From Clostridium sp. AM33-3 (GTDB lineage: Bacteria > Bacillota > Clostridia > Lachnospirales > Lachnospiraceae): a stretch of DNA of 64,000 nt. How positions within the stretch are numbered: the first letter of the stretch is position 1; each line of letters starts with the position of its first letter. The notes under the pieces are model-generated. The model was not told where the DNA came from. It ran no database searches and saw only the letters and a program-made list of their open reading frames with translations. Positions 40,165-46,560 of the stretch are shown here, piece by piece. The stretch spans positions 1-64,000 of the forward strand of contig NZ_QUIV01000010.1 in assembly GCF_003480315.1 (NCBI RefSeq), written 5' to 3'. The translations under genes were made by a program, and so were the position numbers.

Positions 40165-40430
40165 TCAGTCGCATTTGCATGGTTTTTCCACATCTTTCAG
40201 CTTGCGCACCTCCACCAGAATGATATCATCCCCAATCTGGCACACATCCTGAAACGGAATGATATACTCCTTCTCTCGCCCAAAAATCCCGCACAGGCAC
40301 CCGGGTCCCGGGACGATCAGATGCGTGATGCAGCCGTTTTCCGGATTAAATTCTACATCGCCCACAAAGCCCAGCTTTTTACAGTCACAGATGTTGATGA
40401 CTTCTTTTTTTTTAAATCAAAAATACGCAT
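40165..40430 (-). pseudogene. YlmC/YmxH-family PRC-barrel gene with a frameshift
   Basis: The downstream frame (from about 40389 to 40165) reads GDVEFNPENGCITHLIVPGPG then FGREKEYIIPFQDVCQIGDDIILVEV, characteristic of the small YlmC/YmxH PRC-barrel proteins linked to sporulation in Firmicutes. The expected start ATG at 40430 reads MRIFDLKKK, but a run of nine A (minus strand, 40412-40404) is one base short of joining it to EVINICDCKKLGF. With ten A the protein would be 88 residues, normal for the family. Either the gene is broken, the base was missed in sequencing, or slippage on the A-run restores the frame. A GTG at about 40365 could start a shortened 66-residue product but lacks a clear Shine-Dalgarno. 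It lies downstream of metQ. Confidence 0.65.
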
Positions 40431-40475
40431 AGGCCACATCCGGAATGAAACGTCCTTACTGTAGTCTATGCGTAT
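40423..40475. repeat. Inverted repeat upstream of ylmC-like gene
   Basis: ATACGCATAG (40423-40432) and CTATGCGTAT (40466-40475) are perfect 10-base inverted repeats 33 bases apart; one arm overlaps the expected ATG. It could be a hairpin in the 5' leader or a protein site. Confidence 0.35.
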
Positions 40476-40528
40476 AGTTTCCAGGCAGTTCCTGAAAACT
40501 GTCTGATTTTATTACATCTGCTTAGCGA

Positions 40529-41428
40529 TTAGAATAACGGAACTACTGCACCCTCGTAGGTCTGCTCCATATACTCCTTCACTGCATCGCTGGTCAGGGC
40601 CTCAATGAGAGCTTTGGTCTTCTCATCATCTTCTTTACCCTCCTGAACTGCTACCACGTTTCCGTAGGTGGTTGCTGCCTCAGAATCAGAAGCCTCCACT
40701 GCCAGAGCATCAGATACCTTTAAACCAGCCTCAATTGCGTAGTTGCCGTTGATGACTGCGATGTCAACATCCGGAAGGGAACGCGGAACCTGTGCAGCCT
40801 CAACCTCAAGGATATCCAGGTTCTTCGGATTCTCAACAATGTCTGTCTTGGTTGCCTTTAAGCCTGCACCATCTGCCAGCTTTAACAGGCCCTGTGCTTC
40901 CAGAAGCAGCAGTGCGCGTGCCTCGTTGGTCGCGTCGTTCGGAACAGCCACCTTTGCGCCATCTGCCAGCGCATCCAGAGTTGCGGTCTTGCCTGCGTAG
41001 ATGCCGAACGGCTCGTAATGGATCTTGCCTGCGCTGACTAACTTGGTTCCTCTCTCCTCATTGAACTGCTCCAGATACGGAAGATGCTGGAAATAGTTTG
41101 CATCCAGATCACCAGCGTCCAGTGCCAGGTTCGGCTGAACGTAGTCGGTATACTCAACGATCTTTAAATCATAACCTTTCTTTGCAAGTTCCTCTCTTGC
41201 AGCCTCCAGAATCTCTGCATGGGGAGCCGGGCTTGCACCTACAGTCAGTTCCTTTAAATCGTCAGTCTTTGCTTCTGCTTCTCTGCTCTCTGCCTCTGCT
41301 GCGGTAGTCTCTGCTGCCTCTGCGCCGGTCTCTGCTGCAGTGGTTTCAGCCGGTTTGCTGCCGCCGCATGCGGTCAGAGCTGCTGCTGCTAAAAATGCTG
41401 CTGCGATTACACCAATGTTCTTTTTCAT
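40529..41428 (-). CDS. metQ: Methionine ABC transporter substrate-binding lipoprotein MetQ
   Basis: 299-residue NlpA/MetQ-family lipoprotein that binds D/L-methionine outside the membrane and delivers it to MetNI. A lipobox ALTAC places the lipidated Cys at residue 21, followed by a Ser/Ala/Glu/Thr-rich linker to about residue 60. The mature domain has LTVGASPAPHAEILE, DYVQPNLALDAGDLDANYFQH and AVINGNYAIEAGL, standard for the family. It is the last gene of metN-metI-metQ; a hairpin (41471-41501) separates it from metI. Confidence 0.95.
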   Translation of the reverse strand: MKKNIGVIAAAFLAAAALTACGGSKPAETTAAETGAEAAETTAAEAESREAEAKTDDLKELTVGASPAPHAEILEAAREELAKKGYDLKIVEYTDYVQPNLALDAGDLDANYFQHLPYLEQFNEERGTKLVSAGKIHYEPFGIYAGKTATLDALADGAKVAVPNDATNEARALLLLEAQGLLKLADGAGLKATKTDIVENPKNLDILEVEAAQVPRSLPDVDIAVINGNYAIEAGLKVSDALAVEASDSEAATTYGNVVAVQEGKEDDEKTKALIEALTSDAVKEYMEQTYEGAVVPLF

Positions 41429-41470
41429 AATACTTATCCTCCTCGATCAATAATTTTGATTTATATGGCC

Positions 41471-41501
41471 TTTAGCCGACAGCCGTCCTGCGGCTGCTAA
41501 A
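41471..41501 (-). other. Intercistronic hairpin metI-metQ
   Basis: TTTAGC...GCTAAA outer arms and AGCCG-TCCTG-CGGCT inner arms form a stem with a four-base bulge. There is no T-run, so it may stabilise the metQ mRNA rather than terminate. Confidence 0.5.
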
Positions 41502-41507
41502 TCCATT

Positions 41508-42176
41508 TTAACGTATTCTCTTGTCGCTGTTTCTTGCCAGTCTCATGCCGATTTCCTGAATGATCTGTACGATGATGACCAGGATCGCTACCGTCACCAG
41601 CATAATGTCGGTCTCATAACGGTAATAACCGTAGTTGATCGCGATACCTCCCAGTCCACCGCCGCCGACCGCGCCTGCCATGGCAGAATAGCCGAGTATG
41701 GTGGTGGTGGAGATAGCCGCTCCGATCAAGAGAGACGGCTTTGACTCCGGAAGCAATACCTTCCAGATGATCTGGGACGTAGAAGCTCCCATGGATTTTG
41801 CTGCTTCAATAACTCCGGCATCGATCTCCTTAAAGGAGGATTCTACCATGCGGGCAATATAAGGAGCTGCAGAGGCCACCAGCGGCGGTACCACTGCCCT
41901 CCAGCCCAGGCTGGTTCCCACCAGTTTTCTGGTAACCGGAATCATCATGATCAGAAGAATGAGAAACGGTACCGACCGGAGCAGGTTGATGATCAGTCCC
42001 AGCACCTTCTGCAAGGCCGGGATGGGACGAATGCCCTCCTTGTCGGTCACCACCAGGATGATGCCCAGCGGAATTCCGATCATATAGGAAACGATGGTGG
42101 AAATGATCACCATACATAAGGTTTCTCCGATTCCGTTCCGAATCAGTTCTAAAATCTGCTGACTAAATAGCATCAC
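41508..42176 (-). CDS. metI: Methionine ABC transporter permease MetI
   Basis: 222-residue permease with five or so membrane helices. The conserved cytoplasmic EAA-type loop reads GVIEAAKSMGASTSQIIWKV. Typical MetI features are IPLGIILVVTDKEGI and GAVGGGGLGGIAINYGYYRY near the end. It overlaps the metN stop by 14 bases, so translation is coupled. Confidence 0.95.
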   Translation of the reverse strand: MMLFSQQILELIRNGIGETLCMVIISTIVSYMIGIPLGIILVVTDKEGIRPIPALQKVLGLIINLLRSVPFLILLIMMIPVTRKLVGTSLGWRAVVPPLVASAAPYIARMVESSFKEIDAGVIEAAKSMGASTSQIIWKVLLPESKPSLLIGAAISTTTILGYSAMAGAVGGGGLGGIAINYGYYRYETDIMLVTVAILVIIVQIIQEIGMRLARNSDKRIR

Positions 42177-43182
42177 TGTTCACCTCCTCATACGGCACCT
42201 GCACGGTCTTTAAATAATGCAGGGCTCTCGCCGCGTCCGCTTCATCCTCCGGCAGCTGAATGATCATCTGGCCATAAGCCGTGCCGCCAATATCCTTCGT
42301 GGAAGCGTACAGGATGTTCACCGGGACCTTGCTGGCCAGGATCATATTGGCCAGAACCGGCTCCATGGAAGAACGTCCGTCAAAGGTGATGCGGATCTTT
42401 CTGGATTTGTCGAATCTTACATTTTCCACCGCATCGCCCAGAATTAACTGACGGCCAATCTTAGACTTTGGCTCAGAAAAGATTTCTGATACCCGGCCAT
42501 ACTCAGCAATCTGGCTGTGGTCGATGATGGCCACCCGGTCACAGATGGCTTCAATGACCGCCATCTCATGAGTGATTACAATCACGGTAATGCCTAAGTC
42601 CCGGTTGATCTGTTTGATCAGCTGTAAGATCGACTTGGTCGTGTTCGGGTCAAGGGCACTGGTAGCCTCGTCACACAAAAGCACCTTCGGGTTTGTTGCA
42701 ATGGCCCGGGCAATGGCCACTCTCTGACGCTGTCCGCCGGAAAGCTGTGCCGGATAAGCCTTTGCCCTGTCCTCCAGTCCCACAAGCTTTAACAGCTCCA
42801 TGGCGCGCTCTTTCGCCTGCTGCTTTGGAATTCCCGCAATCTCCATGGGGAAGCATACATTCCGGAGAATGTTTCTCTGCGCCAGCAGATTAAACTGCTG
42901 GAAGATCATACCCATGGACTGTCTTGCCTTTCTCTGTCCGGCGTCATTTAATGCTGCCAGGTTTTCTCCCTCAAACAATACCTGGCCGGAGGTCGGGATC
43001 TCCAGCATGTTGATGCAGCGGACCAGCGTACTCTTTCCTGCTCCGGAAAGTCCGATAATTCCGAAGATTTCTCCGCGCCTGATTTCCAGATTAATGTCAT
43101 CCAGGGCTTTGACCGGCCCGTTAGCCGTTTTGAATTCCTTGCCCATGTGCTTTAACTGGATAATGGTTTCCTCTAATGCCAT
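42163..43182 (-). CDS. metN: Methionine ABC transporter ATP-binding protein MetN
   Basis: 339-residue ATPase subunit. Walker A GLSGAGKSTL, Q-loop GMIFQQFNLL, signature LSGGQRQRVA, Walker B VLLCDEATSALD and the switch His in VIVITHEMAVIE are all intact. The C-terminal 80 residues are the NIL domain that binds methionine and inhibits transport. The start has GGAAAGG upstream. It is first in metN-metI-metQ and lies 47 bases past a leader terminator (43229-43265), so expression needs readthrough. Confidence 0.96.
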   Translation of the reverse strand: MALEETIIQLKHMGKEFKTANGPVKALDDINLEIRRGEIFGIIGLSGAGKSTLVRCINMLEIPTSGQVLFEGENLAALNDAGQRKARQSMGMIFQQFNLLAQRNILRNVCFPMEIAGIPKQQAKERAMELLKLVGLEDRAKAYPAQLSGGQRQRVAIARAIATNPKVLLCDEATSALDPNTTKSILQLIKQINRDLGITVIVITHEMAVIEAICDRVAIIDHSQIAEYGRVSEIFSEPKSKIGRQLILGDAVENVRFDKSRKIRITFDGRSSMEPVLANMILASKVPVNILYASTKDIGGTAYGQMIIQLPEDEADAARALHYLKTVQVPYEEVNSDAI

Positions 43183-43228
43183 ACTCTTTTCCTTTCCCTG
43201 TGATACGGAAATGACGGATTTTCCTATG

Positions 43229-43265
43229 AAATAAAAATGCCGTAAACCTGCAACAGGCTTACGGC
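43229..43265 (-). terminator. Leader terminator (attenuator) before metN
   Basis: On the minus strand GCCGTAAGCCTG (43265-43254) pairs with CAGGTTTACGGC (43250-43239), 12 pairs with one G-U and a three-base loop, then ATTTTTATTT. It sits between the Met-rich leader peptide and metN, co-directional with both. Positions 43257-43245 can instead pair with 43313-43329, which would break this stem. Confidence 0.8.
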
Positions 43266-43312
43266 TTAGAATGCGTTCTCGTCTCTGATTTTATGCTTCT
43301 TCTATGCTCTTT

Positions 43313-43411
43313 CCTGACCCTGCAGATTACTGATGAAATTGATTGCATACAAACATACGGCACATGTCCATCATCATGCCGCACATCATAGCCATATTCA
43401 TCTGCATGGTC
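43313..43411 (-). promoter_or_regulatory. Candidate antiterminator/pause segments of the metN leader
   Basis: Segment 1 (GACCATGCAGAT, 43411-43400, leader codons 6-9) pairs with segment 2 (ATCTGCAGGGTC, 43327-43316) at 11 of 12 positions with one A-G mismatch. Segment 2 plus CAGG (to 43313) and the preceding A can pair instead with segment 3 (CCTGTTGCAGGTT, 43257-43245): CAGG/CCTG, a 1x4 internal loop, then AATCTGCA/TGCAGGTT with one G-U. Segment 3 belongs to the terminator stem, so the two folds exclude each other. Read by eye only. Confidence 0.55.
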
Positions 43412-43425
43412 TTAACCTGAGTCAT
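43327..43425 (-). CDS. Methionine-rich leader peptide (32 aa) upstream of metN
   Basis: Starts at ATG 43425 with GAGGA seven bases upstream and ends at TAA 43327. Of 32 residues 11 are Met (positions 1, 7, 9, 11, 13, 14, 17, 18, 19, 21, 24) and 3 are Cys (15, 22, 27); the core reads MAMMCGMMMDMCRM. Only Met is this enriched, and the gene downstream imports Met. It lies 42 bases past a predicted start site and 60 bases before a terminator. The best reading is a regulatory leader whose translation senses Met (perhaps also Cys) supply. An alternative is a small metal-binding protein. Not a recognised family. Confidence 0.7.
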   Translation of the reverse strand: MTQVKTMQMNMAMMCGMMMDMCRMFVCNQFHQ

Positions 43426-43467
43426 AGCTGATTCCTCATTTCCGTAGTATGTTTTTACTACCCTATG

Positions 43468-43484
43468 TGGCGTATTCTACGCCA
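43468..43484. promoter_or_regulatory. Palindrome over the -10 of the metN leader promoter
   Basis: TGGCGTA-TTC-TACGCCA is a perfect 7+3+7 dyad that includes the -10 box. Its position suits an operator that blocks RNA polymerase, or a 5'-end hairpin if the transcript starts early. Confidence 0.4.
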
Positions 43485-43502
43485 GGGAAAGGGGTTTGTC
43501 AA
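43474..43502 (-). promoter_or_regulatory. Promoter of the metN leader and metNIQ
   Basis: TTGACA, 17 bases, TAGAAT on the minus strand. The predicted transcript begins near 43467, leaving a leader of about 285 bases before metN. Confidence 0.75.
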
Positions 43503-43538
43503 GAGATATCTGTAAATTTGTTGAGACCGTTTTTCTCT

Positions 43539-43569
43539 GCAATGCAGGCTCGAAAATGCTTCGCATTGC
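43539..43569. repeat. Hairpin GCAATGC...GCATTGC after the Rrf2 gene
   Basis: Seven-base inverted arms (43539-43545 and 43563-43569) just past the Rrf2 stop. The minus-strand side is not followed by a T-run, so termination is uncertain. Confidence 0.4.
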
Positions 43570-43573
43570 TCAT

Positions 43574-44002
43574 TTAAATCACATAGTCGCCGCCATCTTC
43601 GGTCTTCATCAGATCGGCAATGGTATAGCTGTCAAAAAATTCATTGATCACGCTGTTTAAACGGGTCCACATAGGCAGGGTCCGGCAGTGCGGCGCTATT
43701 TCGCAGAGCTTGGCACCTGCCTCCAGACAGCTTACCGGCGCCAGGGAGCCTTCCGTCAGGCGCAAGATTTCTCCTACTTTATAATCTTCCGGCGCCCTGG
43801 ACAGGCGGTATCCGCCGCCTTTTCCCTGGGCACCTTCCACAAAACCGGATTTCGACAGGTTGGACATGATAGATTCCAGATATTTCTGAGAAATGTCCTG
43901 TCTCTGTGCCACCTCCTTTAACGGAGTAAATGTCCCCGTGGCATGTTCTGCCAGATCGATCATCACGCGCAGTGCATATCTTCCTCTTGTTGAAATCATC
44001 AT
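43574..44002 (-). CDS. Rrf2-family transcriptional regulator (CymR/IscR-like)
   Basis: A 142-residue winged-helix regulator. MISTRGRYALRVMIDLA and the recognition region ISQKYLESIMSNLSKSGFVEGAQGKGGGYRLSR are classic Rrf2. Three Cys lie at the place of the IscR cluster ligands, spaced C-x7-C-x5-C (SCLEAGAKLCEIAPHCRTL), so an Fe-S or thiol sensor is possible. ATG at 44002 or 43999 is the start; GGGG lies just upstream. It follows cysK in the same orientation and precedes metNIQ. By context it probably controls sulfur amino-acid genes, as CymR does in Bacillus. Confidence 0.88.
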   Translation of the reverse strand: MMISTRGRYALRVMIDLAEHATGTFTPLKEVAQRQDISQKYLESIMSNLSKSGFVEGAQGKGGGYRLSRAPEDYKVGEILRLTEGSLAPVSCLEAGAKLCEIAPHCRTLPMWTRLNSVINEFFDSYTIADLMKTEDGGDYVI

Positions 44003-44042
44003 AATCCCCAACCATCCTTCTCATATTCAATCTATCGTTCTA

Positions 44043-44055
44043 TAACGCTCCGTTA
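44043..44055. promoter_or_regulatory. Dyad TAACG-CTC-CGTTA before the Rrf2 gene
   Basis: A perfect dyad in the short cysK-Rrf2 gap. A closely similar dyad, TAACGG-TT-CCGTTA, lies in the metY leader (46351-46364). Both are outside coding sequence. Confidence 0.3.
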
Positions 44056-44071
44056 CCCTCACAGTTTCCTG

Positions 44072-45004
44072 TTAATCTGCAAATAACGGAGTAGACAGGT
44101 AGCGGTCTCCGGTATCCGGGAGCAGCACTACGATTGTCTTACCCTCATTTTCCGGGCGTTTTGCCAGCTCTATGGCAGCCCAGAGAGCCGCGCCGGAGGA
44201 AATTCCTACCAGTACGCCTTCATTCTTTCCAACTTCCTTTCCGGTTGCAAACGCGTCATCGTTGCTGACCGGAATAATCTCATCGTATATCTTGGTATCC
44301 AGCACTTCCGGTACAAAGCCGGCTCCGATTCCCTGGATCTTATGTGCTCCTGCCACACCAGTGGAAAGCACTGCGGAGGAAGCAGGCTCTACCGCAACCA
44401 CTTTGACATCCGGGTTTTTGGACTTTAAGAAACGTCCGGTTCCGGTGATGGTGCCTCCGGTACCGACACCTGCCACAAAATAATCTACCCGGCCATCGGT
44501 ATCCTCCCAGATTTCCGGTCCGGTGGTCTCAAAATGTGCCCTGGGATTTGCCGGATTCACAAACTGTCCTGTCACAAATGCATTCGGAATTTCCCTGGCC
44601 AGTTCATCTGCCCTGGCAATCGCTCCCTTCATGCCCTTTGCCCCCTCGGTGAGGACAAGCTCTGCACCATACGCCTTCATTAACTGGCGGCGCTCCACAG
44701 ACATAGTTTCCGGCATTACGATTATGATGCGATAGCCGCGGGCTGCAGCCACAGACGCCAGACCAATTCCTGTATTGCCGGAGGTCGGTTCAATGATCAC
44801 GGAATCCGGTTTCAGCTCACCGCTTGCCTCAGCAGCATCGATCATAGCCTTGGCAATGCGGTCCTTTACAGAACCTGCCGGATTCAAATATTCCAGTTTT
44901 GCCAGGATTTTTGCCTTTAAACCAAACTTTTTCTCAATGTTTGTGAGCTCCAGAAGCGGGGTTTTACCAATCAGCTGATCTGCGGAAGTATAAATGTTTG
45001 CCAT
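44072..45004 (-). CDS. cysK: Cysteine synthase A (O-acetylserine sulfhydrylase)
   Basis: 310-residue PLP enzyme that makes L-cysteine from O-acetylserine and sulfide. The PLP lysine is K47 in [22 protein letters not shown] is the substrate-binding loop, [13 protein letters not shown] the phosphate cup, and [10 protein letters not shown] the C-terminal motif. It follows metY by 31 bases and precedes the Rrf2 gene, in one predicted operon. Confidence 0.96.
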   Translation of the reverse strand: MANIYTSADQLIGKTPLLELTNIEKKFGLKAKILAKLEYLNPAGSVKDRIAKAMIDAAEASGELKPDSVIIEPTSGNTGIGLASVAAARGYRIIIVMPETMSVERRQLMKAYGAELVLTEGAKGMKGAIARADELAREIPNAFVTGQFVNPANPRAHFETTGPEIWEDTDGRVDYFVAGVGTGGTITGTGRFLKSKNPDVKVVAVEPASSAVLSTGVAGAHKIQGIGAGFVPEVLDTKIYDEIIPVSNDDAFATGKEVGKNEGVLVGISSGAALWAAIELAKRPENEGKTIVVLLPDTGDRYLSTPLFAD

Positions 45005-45035
45005 CCTGATGTCCTCCTTGCATTATGCACCGTTA

Positions 45036-46322
45036 TTATTTTACTGCTTCAAAGCCATGTTTCAGATCGTCAATAATATCATCGATATGCTCGGTACCGA
45101 TGGAAAGACGGATGGTGGTCGGCTTGATACCGCATGCCAGCAGGCCTTCCTCATCCAGCTGGGAATGGGTGGTGGATGCCGGATGGATCACCAGAGACTT
45201 CACATCAGCCACATTTGCAAGCAGGGAGAACAGCTCCAGACTCTCCGTAAATTTCTTTGCGGTATTGACATCGCCTTTGATCTCAAAGGTAAAGATGGAG
45301 CCTGCTCCGTTCGGGAAATAGCGGTCATACAGCTCTTTCTGACGACCGGTAGACAGGGACGGATGATTTACCTTTTCTACCTGTGGATGATTCTTTAAGA
45401 AATCTACAACCTTCAGTGCGTTCTCTACGTGGCGCTCTACTCTTAAGGACAGAGTCTCCAGCCCCTGCAGTAACAGGAAGGAGTTGAACGGAGAAATGGT
45501 AGCACCCAGGTCTCTCATCAGAGTTGTACGGAGCTTCGTGATGTAGGCAGCATTCCCGCATGCCTCAGTGAATACGATGCCATGATAAGATGGGTTTGGC
45601 TGGCTTAAGCCCGGGAATTTGTCGTTCTGTGCCCAGTCAAACTTGCCGCCGTCCACAATAACACCGCCCATTACGGTACCGTGACCGCCCATAAACTTGG
45701 TTGCAGAATGTACCACGATATCAGCACCATGCTCCAGCGGACGGAGCAGATATGGAGTAGCGAAGGTGCTGTCTACAATGAACGGGATGCCGTGACGGTG
45801 AGCGATCTCTCCGATTGCCTCGAGATCGACCACATCTGAATTCGGGTTGCCAAGCGTCTCTGCATAGAGCAGCTTGGTATTCGGCTGAATGGCTTTTTCA
45901 AAGTTTTCCGGATCGGCCGGATCCACCAGGGTAGTAGTGATTCCCTGCTCCGGCAGTGTGTTTTCAAACAGGTTGGTGGTTCCGCCGTACAGGTTGGTGG
46001 AGGATACGATATGATCTCCTGCCTTTGCAATATTCTGGATTGCGTAAGCGATCGCTGCGGAACCGGATGCGGTTGCCAGTGCTCCGATACCGCCCTCCAG
46101 GGCTGCAACTCTCTTCTCGAAGACATCAGAGGTCGGATTCATCAGTCTGGTGTAAATGTTGCCCGGCTCAGTCAGAGCGAAGCGTCCTGCCGCCTGTGCG
46201 GAATCCTTGAATACATAAGAGGTGGTTGCATAGATCGGTACGGCTCTGGAGTCTGTTGCCGAATCTGCATTTTCCTGTCCTACGTGAAGCTGAAGAGTCT
46301 CAAACTTGTAATTCTTGCTCAT
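45036..46322 (-). CDS. metY: O-acetylhomoserine sulfhydrylase (MetY-type)
   Basis: 428-residue Cys/Met-metabolism PLP enzyme. Family knowledge: it makes homocysteine from O-acetylhomoserine and sulfide, so methionine by direct sulfhydrylation. [32 protein letters not shown], the PLP lysine in [11 protein letters not shown], and [12 protein letters not shown] near the C-terminus are typical of the long MetY type. ATG 46322 is chosen: GGCAGG lies 8 bases upstream and [13 protein letters not shown] is the usual N-terminus. It has a consensus promoter with a dyad over the -35. Confidence 0.92.
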   Translation of the reverse strand: MSKNYKFETLQLHVGQENADSATDSRAVPIYATTSYVFKDSAQAAGRFALTEPGNIYTRLMNPTSDVFEKRVAALEGGIGALATASGSAAIAYAIQNIAKAGDHIVSSTNLYGGTTNLFENTLPEQGITTTLVDPADPENFEKAIQPNTKLLYAETLGNPNSDVVDLEAIGEIAHRHGIPFIVDSTFATPYLLRPLEHGADIVVHSATKFMGGHGTVMGGVIVDGGKFDWAQNDKFPGLSQPNPSYHGIVFTEACGNAAYITKLRTTLMRDLGATISPFNSFLLLQGLETLSLRVERHVENALKVVDFLKNHPQVEKVNHPSLSTGRQKELYDRYFPNGAGSIFTFEIKGDVNTAKKFTESLELFSLLANVADVKSLVIHPASTTHSQLDEEGLLACGIKPTTIRLSIGTEHIDDIIDDLKHGFEAVK

Positions 46323-46350
46323 GGTATGTACCTGCCTTTCCATTCATCCA

Positions 46351-46364
46351 TAACGGTTCCGTTA
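46351..46364. promoter_or_regulatory. Dyad TAACGG-TT-CCGTTA in the metY leader
   Basis: Perfect inverted repeat between the metY promoter and start, similar to the dyad before the Rrf2 gene (44043-44055). Confidence 0.35.
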
Positions 46365-46419
46365 CTTAAGATCGTGTTTTAAATTACCCTGTATTTCCAT
46401 AGGTGATTCGTTGTTCTGT

Positions 46420-46448
46420 ATTATAGCCACCATAACCTACTATGTCAA
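46420..46448 (-). promoter_or_regulatory. Promoter of metY-cysK-Rrf2
   Basis: TTGACA, 17 bases, TATAAT on the minus strand, an exact consensus. The expected leader is about 90 bases. Confidence 0.85.
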
Positions 46449-46454
46449 TAGGTT
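46434..46454. promoter_or_regulatory. Operator-like dyad AACCTA-N9-TAGGTT over the metY -35
   Basis: Six-base arms centred on the -35 box of the metY promoter. This is a repressor position, and the operon encodes an Rrf2 regulator. The pairing of site and regulator is inference. Confidence 0.5.
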
Positions 46455-46485
46455 TATCGGTGTTTTTTGAAAATACAACAGAATA

Positions 46486-46525
46486 CAAAAAAGCAGCAGT
46501 AAAATGAATCACATTTTACTGCTGC
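46486..46525 (-). terminator. Terminator of prfC-yqeY-pepV
   Basis: On the minus strand GCAGCAGTAAAATG pairs perfectly with CATTTTACTGCTGC (14 pairs, five-base loop) and is followed by TTTTTT. Confidence 0.9.
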
Positions 46526-46560
46526 ACTCTCATCCATTTCGTATTCGTTTTGATAACAGA

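Noticed and set aside
38966..40500. Shared GGCAGTTCCTGAAAA in hairpins near 38980 and 40482
   Set aside because: Only 15 bases in common and different stems; most likely chance or an old hairpin similarity, not a defined repeat.
43183..43479. S-box (SAM) riboswitch or T-box before metN
   Set aside because: I found neither the conserved S-box core nor the T-box sequence or specifier arrangement; the leader is explained better by the peptide and terminator.
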